DNA of 64,000 nt from Magicicada septendecula (lineage: Eukaryota; Arthropoda; Insecta; Hemiptera; Cicadidae), in assembly GCA_034769895.1 (NCBI GenBank), contig CM068373.1:279961158-280025157 (forward strand), given 5' to 3'. Both the position numbers and the translations under genes were made by a program. Position 1 is the first letter of the stretch; every line of letters starts with the position of its first letter. Of the stretch, positions 56,886-64,000 are shown one piece after another. The notes beneath the pieces are model-generated. The model worked only from the letters and a program-made list of their open reading frames with translations, had not been told where the DNA came from and did no database searches.

Positions 56886-58235
56886 TCAAAGAAATTTAAT
56901 GGAGTAACATTTTTTTCTGAATTGAACTCGTACACTCCTCTGAGAATCTGTAGGTTCTTCCAGTTGATGTGTGAGGAGACTCAACATTTGCAAGCACACG
57001 AGGAATTGGCAGCAGGCAAATGTTCCCTTGTTTGGGCCATGAAATGATGGCGATGGTCGTGCAGGATGCAAAAATTGAACAGTCATATCACCTTCTACTT
57101 TATTTAATTCAGTGATGATTCCAAAGTACCACAGATTGTCATATTTACAAGCTACATAGCATGATGGGTTCAAATTTTCTTCTCTCACAAGTGATGTCTA
57201 TTTATTCCTTAAATTATATATAAAGGTGGGTTTCTCATCACTACTGATCCTCCTTGCTTCCAAGTTCTCTAAACAATCTAATGGCTTAAAGTTATGGAAA
57301 CTTCTGGTTCCTGAAAGTGTTTGTACATCTTCAAAGCATTCCACAAGGTCAAAACATATCTGATTTACAGAATCTTTAGAAATAAAATGAAAATTAACTT
57401 TGGTGATGTTGACTTTACAAAACTCAAACAAATCTGCTGGAGATAATATCTGATATCCAAGAGGTCTTTGTAGACTTTCCTTTCGTGCTAGCCTTTTAAC
57501 AGTGCCTCCTATACCATCACACTCAGTTTTCCCATGGCTAGTTGCAAAGAATGACCACTGCGCCCTGATCTTAAAATCTTTATTGTGCAGACAAGGGTTT
57601 ATAAAATTAAATTTATTTTTATATTGGCCTGCACACCCATCACTGAAATAGTGGATTTTTGTAACATGTGAATACTTTTCTTTAATGAATTCTGTCACAA
57701 TTTCTTGAATTTTGTAGAAAATGCATCATGTTTCATGTCGTCAGATATCACACAAAGAGACAAAACCAATCTTTCACCTTCAATACTTTTAAGGTTAATT
57801 ATAATAGGATGTACAGTGCAAGACTCAGATGTCCAGTGGTACCCAGTGGTATCCAGTGGGCTTCGTCCTGGATAGTAAAAGAATAATTTTCACTAAAGTC
57901 AATTGATACTGTGGCAACGTTTGCATCAGAAGATTCTTTAAGTGTCTTGAAATATTTTGATTGAGACTTTGCAATGTAAGAGTGTGGGACAAGTTTTTCC
58001 AATTTAGATGAAAGGTCATCAATAAATTCACCAATTTTTGCAGAACATGTAATCATTTGTGTTCTGTCAGTTGAAATCCATTGATTAATTCAATGGTGTT
58101 GTCATCATCACAATCTTCAAATTTTGTTTGTAAAAAGTCTGTTAGTTTTTCTGTGGGTGGGCAAGTTTTTGTGATTATCCCTTTCCCTTTCTGTGATATT
58201 TGTTTTAATATAGGGCCTGTTTGTTTTATAATCAC
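56886..58235 (-). pseudogene. Transposase of the long-TIR element, broken
   Basis: Minus-strand pieces in order. 58235-58053 begins inside the right TIR. 58056-57799 has VSIDFSENYSFTIQDEAHW, then an out-of-frame SCTVHPIIIN and ISDDMKHDAF. 57698-57198 has IHYFSDGCAGQYKNKFNFIN, WSFFATSHGKTECDGIGGTV and KRLARK. 57188-56886 has CYVACKYDNLWYFGIITELN and HPARPSPSFHGP. I recognise this series as a common animal DNA-transposon protein; the conserved Asp residues in IDFSENY and FSDG are probably catalytic. At least three frame breaks separate the pieces, so it cannot be functional here. The superfamily name is left open. Confidence 0.75.
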
Positions 58236-58854
58236 TTACAATTTAAAAAAAAATACTTAAGACCCTTTTAAATGCCTATGGCTTAGTAAAATCGCTGAAT
58301 AAAAAATTTTAAAAACTTACCTTTAACAGAAAAAAAAAACCACAAAGGAATGAAAACCCCATCAATTTTATTTTTTCATATGATATCCCATGTACTGAGG
58401 ATTAATTTGAAAAAAAAGTTTTTATGATTATCCCTTTCCCTTTCTGTGATATTCAATTTAATGCTAAACCATGTTTTTCACCAAAAAAACTACAAAGATG
58501 CAAGTAAAACATTTTTTCCAGCCTTAGTAGTTTTACTTAAAGGTGTTGTGTATTTTTTACTAGAATCCTTATACTTTAGAGTATATAACTACAAAATGTC
58601 ACAAAGATTGGATGATAAATAAAAAAGTTACAAATTATCTTCAAAAGGTTAGCAAGTCTCGTTTCGCGACATCCGATTGTTAAAAACACCAAAATTTCAA
58701 AACTTTGAAAGCCTATACAATGAAAACGGAGAGAGATAGAGGGTTAAAATTTGGTGTGGTTACTTATCTCTGTAGGGAGAACAAATAAGCAAAGTTTCAT
58801 CAAAATCTGAGATGGTGGGTGAGATGGCCTGGTTGAATTGACATGGAATGACCC
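58196..58854. repeat. Right terminal inverted repeat
   Basis: Inverted match to 55912-56588. Ends at GGAATGACCC near 58854, only about 90 bp from the eIF3a exon. Confidence 0.82.
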
Positions 58855-58946
58855 GAGGAGATTCACAAAATGAGTGTTATATGTGGGATATATCAGGGAG
58901 TGCTATATAGGGGTTTCACTGTATATAACACAAAACAATTTCATAC

Positions 58947-59155
58947 CTTTGCAGTTCCTCTGGGGTGATATTTTTCTTCATGTCTTTGCTCAGTTGAAAC
59001 AATTTAAAATGAGCAGCGGCGTGAAAGAGGTAATACCCAGCTTTCCAGAACACCATGGCCAGTTTCTGGTAATAGTTGGCCATTGTCTTTGGCACAGGTT
59101 GTTTCTTCGACATGCTCATCAAACCGTGAATGTCTTCAGTTGCTTTGTACGCTTC
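58947..59155 (-). CDS. eIF3a: eIF3a (translation initiation factor 3 subunit A), one internal exon
   Basis: A 209-base exon encoding [20 protein letters not shown] and onward to [10 protein letters not shown], which matches the conserved N-terminal half of eIF3a (the EAFKAVEDIHGL...MANYY.K...VFWKSG..LFHA region). eIF3a is the scaffold subunit of the eIF3 complex that recruits mRNA to the 40S ribosome in the cytoplasm. The exon has a splice acceptor (TTGACAG before GAAGCG) and donor (CAAAG then GTATGA), starts in phase 0 and ends after two bases of a codon. Neighbouring exons are not visible: upstream ones must be beyond 64000, and I found none downstream. The splice sites show that this is a real gene and not a retrocopy. 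Confidence 0.92.
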
Positions 59156-59972
59156 CTGTCAACAATTAATTACATGTTAGTCACCATATAAAAATGGATT
59201 TGGAATTTGTTATCCATGATATGTCCGAGTGTTATCGCTAATTATAATATATTATTCTGACACAGAAAACAATTATTTCAGATCAAATTTAAAACACACA
59301 TACAGGAAAACTTCATACACAATTGCCATAAGGCTTATTAAAACTCCCTACATGCACATCAGTTTTTATAATTTCTTGGTTGAAGACACAAAGTGTGATT
59401 TATGAAATGCAAACTTAATTCAGACGTCTTCTTTATTAACAAAATCTGATCTGTACTGTACTTTGTTAAGTAAATTATCAAGTGTAATTTAGTCTTAGAA
59501 TATCATCTAAAGATACTGGAGAACACAAAAACGCTTTTATACAACGTGAATTCATAAGATCAAAAATTATAGTCAACAATAAAATATTGGAGCAAGTCTG
59601 GCACTTTAATTGATGCAACATAATGTATGAACATGACAAGGACATAAGTAAAAAGTAAAGAAACATATGGATATATACATGGGCTAATAAACAGATATGT
59701 AAAAAAAAAATTGTTAAGCAACAGCAATATTGCTATATGGCACTGAGTCAAACAGCAGAGATGAGGTTCCCAAGAGTAATGGAAGAGCGAAGAAGAAGTG
59801 ACTGGTTAACAGCAAGCAGAATCAGAAAGGAATTGTTAGAGACAAGACTTTTTTTTTGAGTAAGCTGAACACAATTTTTCTCCCAGATGTTAAATAATAC
59901 ATTACTATTTAAATGTTTAAATTACTTTTTAATACAATATGGTATACTGTATTCTGTACTACCAACTCTTTA
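59156..59972 (-). other. eIF3a intron sequence
   Basis: AT-rich, without recognisable genes. It runs upstream (minus strand) from the exon acceptor into the element cluster at 59973-63342. Confidence 0.6.
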
Positions 59973-60069
59973 GGGGAGTTGAAACTTGAAAAATTGTCAA
60001 AAATTACTTTTTAGATTTTTGGCTTAATATTAAAATTTGGTATTTTCTTAGCAATTTGATACATCAATA

Positions 60070-62390
60070 CAGTAGAACCCCTCAAATCCAAACCCCAGAA
60101 ATCCGAAATCCCGGGAAATCCGAACATGATTTTGAAGAAAAACAACATTTGAAAAAAACACATAAAGACATAAGAAACACATTTATTATTACATAAAACT
60201 ATCATATATAACCTAATTTTACGTAAAGAATCACTGAACAATTAATAAAGTATGTACAAGTATTGCTACTTACGTAAAACAGGACTGAAATTTAAAAAAT
60301 ATTGGAATTAACACTGTAGAAAAACAACAATGTCATACAGCATTTCATTAACATCAGAGCTGAATGGCCAAGGAAAAACACAAAAGAAACACACACAAAC
60401 ACTACACTATATTTTTTCACTTAAAATCAGTGATCTTCATCTGGCGAAGTGACATAAACCTTCCCGAGGATGCGATGTTGCGCCAGCGTCGCATAAACAT
60501 GACATCATTGGGTGTAGCAGCTGCGTGTTGTTCTACGTAGTGCAACGCGATGTCGAGAGCGACGGCAGCGTCAGAATGAGTCACGTTTGTTGAGGCATCT
60601 TCTCCCTTGCTATCGCTACCTGATACATTGTCATGTTGATCCTGGACCACAGACACTCATGCTCGGTGCATTCTTCATTGTCGTCTAGTGCTGCCCACTC
60701 CTCCAGACAACCTTTTTCAGCATCCTCACATCCTGGTACTTTTTGAAAGAGATGAAGGAGCTCAGTTTCATCATCTCATGTTGTAAGTGGTGTTTCCACA
60801 AATTCGAGGCTGGGCCAAAGCTTCGTCCAAGATCTCTGCAGTAAATTTTTACTGGTATTGTTCCAGGATTCTGCAACCCAGTAAATCACATCTTTTATTG
60901 TTATCTTCTTTAGCTTCTCAAGAATAGAAAGAGAACAATCTTCTTCAATAAGAGTTTGCAGAAGCATTTTTCTGTAGCTTAGTTTTATGTTCTGTAGCAC
61001 ACCTTGATCCATAGGCTGCAGCAGCGATGTCACGTTAGGTGGTCGAAAAATTGCTTTTATGTCTCTGCACACCAACTGCATGTCTGAAGGATGTGATGGA
61101 GCGTTGTCTATCAAAAGTAGAGTTCGAGGTGGCAGTCCATTTTCTTCATTAAATCTTGTTACCGAAGGAACAAATTTCTTTTCAAACCACTCCTTAAAAA
61201 GATTACCAGTCATCCACGCCTTAGTCTGATTTCTGTAATAAACAGGGAGAGAAATCATGTTCATATTTTTAAGGGCTCGTGGCTTGGCAGACTTTCCAGT
61301 CACCATTAATGGTAGCTTGTTTGTTCCCACGGCGTTACTGCAGGCCAAAACTGTGAGACGCTGTTTGTTCATTTTAAAGCCTGGCGCATAAGATTCCTCT
61401 TTAGAAGCAAGACTTTTAGTGGGAAGTGCTTTAAAATTCAATCCAGTCTCGTCCGCATTATACACTTGCTGGTGCGAGTAATTTTCCGACGAAATCAAAT
61501 CGGCGAATTCATCTAAATATTCTTTTGCAGCAGTATTTTCAGCTGATAACTTCTCTCCGCTTATCGTCAGTTGTCTGATTCCATGCCTTCTCTGCCATCG
61601 ATCCAACCACCCATTGCTAGCAGTAAATGCCAAATCTCCGTTCATTAGTTTGTTCAGCCACAATGCCTTTTCTTTAATTAATGGACCACTAATAGGAACT
61701 CCTTTCTGCCTCTCTTGTGTAAACCACAAAAACACTGCTTCGTCAATTTCTTCATTTACAGAAACTTTTGCGTGATGGCGTTGTTTCAAAGTTTTTCACT
61801 TGTTGCACTGCAAAACTGTTCAATTTTCACACAATTCTTTTTCCAGTCACTGATTGTTGCCTTACCAACACCAAATTCAACAGCCAACTTCGTCAAACTT
61901 TCCCCTTTGTCTAGTCGCATTAACACTTCGAGTTTTTCTTTTAAAGTACAAGAACTATGTTTTCGTTTGCTTGCCATAATTTAAGAAAACTAAAAACCCG
62001 ATCTACACTGCTCACTTCAAATGCAAAAACAATAAACCTTAAACGAAAACTCGAACAAACTATGTACACTGGATGGAAACAGTAACAGCAGACAAACGCA
62101 CAGGACAACAAACGCCAGAGGACTAACTGGAATACAAAGATTTCTAGACCTATTGAAGTAGGACTGGGCTATTTTTAGCGCACTTCCGCCCGACAGCAAC
62201 AGTGATTCACTGGCAGTCAAGGTCAGCAACCTCCGGCGGCTTCGTCTCACCCCTACGCAACATTACCGGGCGGCGCGTACACCGTAACTAGTGTTGAGTA
62301 CTATGTATGCAGATTTTTCAGCTAATCCGAACTTTTCCGAATCCGAACAGGCTACAGCCCCAATTATTTCGGATTTGAGGGGTTCCACTG
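60070..62390 (-). mobile_element. Tigger/pogo-type DNA transposon
   Basis: The ends are CAGTAGAACCCCTCAAATCC (60070) and, reverse-complemented, CAGTGGAACCCCTCAAATCC (62390), both flanked by TA (60068-60069 and 62391-62392), the target duplication of the Tc1/mariner-pogo group. The length of 2321 bp is typical. The transposase on the minus strand is broken. Confidence 0.95.
60417..61977 (-). pseudogene. Tigger transposase, broken
   Basis: The N-terminus (61977-61786) has the helix-turn-helix KEKLEVLMRLDKGESLTKLA. A frame break at about 61788 leads to a 337-codon frame with a CENP-B-type DNA-binding part (WLDRWQRRHGIRQLTISGEK) and a DDE domain: D113 in YNADETG, D228 in LLIDNAPSHP and D261 in LLQPMDQG (numbered in that frame), a DDD triad. 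The C-terminus is scattered over other frames down to RRWRNIASSGRFMSLRQMKI followed by TDFK at 60417, the usual Tigger tail. At least three frame changes make it non-functional. Confidence 0.93.
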
Positions 62391-62529
62391 TATACTCATT
62401 TGATGAGTTTTATTTTTTTGCAATTTTTGAAAATTATATGCTGTTCCAACATTATGGACATGCTCTTATGAAAACCAATATACCTTTGGGAATAGGTTAG
62501 GTTAGATTTTGTAAAAAGGACATTTAGCT
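62391..62529. other. Short unassigned sequence right of Tigger
   Basis: AT-rich; nothing recognised apart from the TA duplication at its start. Confidence 0.4.
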
Positions 62530-62930
62530 TCACTCATCCGCAGAAATTTTATTCCTGACACTGTTATGAATGAATTGAAGCCTACTCATAGAGATCTTAC
62601 ACATCCTGACATCCTGAAGAAATGTTTACATGGGACATCTCAAAATTTGAATCTCTATTCAATAATGTAATTTGGACTTGTGTACAAAAAACCGTTTTTG
62701 TTGGTAAAAAGACTTTTGAAATAGCTGCTTGGGATGTGGTAATTAGTTTAATGATGGGAATATTGGGAAGTCTGAGAATCACGAAAGTGTTGGATTCTCA
62801 GACTTTGGTGAAAATGCTGTACGTACTCTGGTTGAAGTACATGTTGTGAAAGCTTTGACCTTAGTAATAAGATAAGACAGGAAAGAAGAGGAGGAAACAA
62901 CTTCAGTTTCACAAAGAAGATGCCAGCAGT
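62530..62930 (+). pseudogene. Mutator-like transposase domain remnant
   Basis: Read across three frames: VMNELKPTHRDLTHPDILKK, CLHGTSQN, then FNNVIWTCVQKTVFVGKKTF EIAAWDVVIS, then NDGNIGKS and GENAVRTLVEV. This order (KCLHG.TQN..ES.NN.IW..CPK..FVG..T.E) is the C-terminal signature of an animal protein family usually annotated as Mutator-like transposase domain. Several frameshifts and a stop are present. Only this C-terminal part remains. Confidence 0.6.
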
Positions 62931-64000
62931 TACTGTAGGAAGGGGGGGGGGGTAAATAGAAGGCTTAATTGTGTTTTTCTGAAAAAATAATTTTACAAAC
63001 ATATAATCATTTTCTCAGAACTAATTAAAGATCGACAATTGAAACTTTTCTGTGCATGAGAAAAAACCAAAGGTATTATGTGGACCTAGAATTCTAGTAA
63101 ATTTACATACAGAAAATTTTACATCAATTCTTTTAAAAGAAAAATAAAAAAGTAATACGTTTAAACAAAAATGTATATTTTTTTCTGACATCCAGAAGTC
63201 GTGATTCTAGATCAGTGACAAGCATATACCAAGAGGCAAACATCGACAAAATTTCAAGTTGCTGAACCAAACAGTTTCGGACAATAGTGGACCTCAAAAA
63301 CACTAAATTTAAAACAGGCGAGATAGGAAGTCTTGACTCCCCTTAAAAATACCATTACCCATACCTAAGCACGTATCATATGTGCAAAAGAACATACGCA
63401 ACTAGTACAAAAAATGACAAAATTGCCTGGGTACTTTCCTACGCACTAGTGTAAATAATGCAGATTTACACTAAAGTTTATACTTAATCTAATTTTCTGC
63501 TGCCTGCGTCTATAAATTTACTGTAATCATACCATAAATCTATCAAACTGTGAATATCTCTTGTACATATAAAATAAATATCAGACATTCTTTTATTAAG
63601 ACTATATTCCATCATAATCAATGATATAAAAATGGAATGTTTATGTAGATTAACAATGAAAACACAAATTATAACTCAGAGTTTAAGAAACTATGAAATG
63701 TACAACTTACTGCTTATAAATTTCATACAGTTTAGTTTATGGTCAAATTAATTTTAAAATTTGTGGAACCATTGAAAATAACAATTCTGACATAACATTT
63801 GAAAATTTTAATTTTTTAACTTCAACTTTTGGATGAATAAATTTGCAAGTCATGCAGGAGTATTAAGTAGACTCTACCAACGGCAGGCAGTACAGGAAGT
63901 TTCAGCCACAAGTACTGATACGCTTCCCTTGTTCAGGCCCAGTTTCTTGTTCACATATACAATTTCAAATGAACTAATTGCCGACAATCTCTTGCACTTA
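62931..64000. other. Unassigned AT-rich sequence, probably eIF3a intron
   Basis: No gene recognised. There is a poly-G run at 62940-62952. The last 130 bases are less AT-rich, but I see no eIF3a exon in them. Confidence 0.4.

Larger units (their letters stand above)
55912..58854 (-). mobile_element. DNA transposon with ~0.65-kb terminal inverted repeats
   Basis: 55912-56588 and 58196-58854 are inverted repeats of each other with small differences (for example the shared CTCACCCACCATCTCAGATT, CATGGGATATCATATGAAAA). The right end, reverse-complemented, reads GGGTCATTCCATGTCAATTC, a terminus I associate with a widespread animal DNA transposon group. The left outer end is less clear; GGGTCATCCCAG at 55632 could be related. 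The inner part holds a broken transposase on the minus strand. I cannot name the superfamily with certainty and did not find a target duplication. Confidence 0.78.
59973..63342 (+). mobile_element. Possible Mutator-like element split by Tigger
   Basis: GGGGAGTTGAAACTT at 59973 and, reverse-complemented, GGGGAGTCAAGACTT at 63342 could be short terminal inverted repeats. Between them lie Tigger (60070-62390) and a Mutator-like protein remnant (62530-62930). Inverted similarity beyond about 16 bases is not evident and no target duplication is clear, so the boundaries are tentative. Confidence 0.35.

Overview
This window is AT-rich animal DNA, almost certainly from an insect with a repeat-loaded genome. 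The only recognisable host gene piece is one spliced exon of translation initiation factor eIF3a (58947-59155, minus strand). Almost everything else is transposable elements, many inserted inside one another. There is no bacterial-type gene organisation, and I recognised no tRNA, rRNA or CRISPR array. The insect call rests on the eIF3a exon and on the element mix (Ty3/gypsy, hAT, Tigger, a long-TIR DNA transposon); I cannot name the order or species.

Layout, left to right. (1) 1-13674: a young minus-strand Ty3/gypsy retrotransposon (Element 1). It has very long LTRs of about 3.3 kb, the left one cut by the window edge, intact gag and pol reading frames, and a textbook -1 frameshift signal. 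(2) 13675-14083: fragment of an LTR related to that of Element C. (3) 14084 to about 18990: Element D, a plus-strand LTR element with a decayed gag-like gene, no pol, and conserved structured RNA. (4) 19186-29007: a hAT DNA transposon with a perfect 8-bp target duplication. It carries a broken transposase gene and has been invaded by a TIR element, a fold-back element and a second copy of the Element 1 LTR. (5) 31500-53675: Element C, a minus-strand LTR element bounded by ACTG duplications. Its left LTR is split by Element A (31869-39656, a relative of D) and its right LTR by Element B (47026-52015, a gypsy element with identical LTRs). Both invaders sit in the same (TA)n tract of the C LTR. 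(6) 54240-54850: fold-back repeat. (7) 55912-58854: DNA transposon with about 0.65-kb terminal inverted repeats and a broken transposase. (8) 58947-59155: the eIF3a exon. (9) 60070-62390: Tigger/pogo transposon with broken transposase, apparently inside a Mutator-like remnant.

The most interesting signal is in Elements A and D. Both lack pol. Between the gag-like gene and the 3' LTR they share an approximately 410-430-nt block that folds into the same set of helices in both copies, and many base pairs differ by compensatory changes on both sides. A second shared hairpin sits against the polypurine tract, capped in D by a UUCG tetraloop. This points to a selected RNA structure in a non-autonomous retroelement family. 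The LTRs of A are nearly identical, so the family moved recently and must borrow enzymes from an autonomous relative.

Element 1 and Element B each encode Gag and Pol in overlapping frames with a slippery heptamer (TTTAAAC and GGGAAAC) followed by a strong downstream RNA structure, so both use -1 ribosomal frameshifting. B has identical LTRs but a frameshift and a stop codon in pol. If the eIF3a gene is co-linear with this window, the intron downstream of the exon has been stretched to tens of kilobases by this nest of elements.
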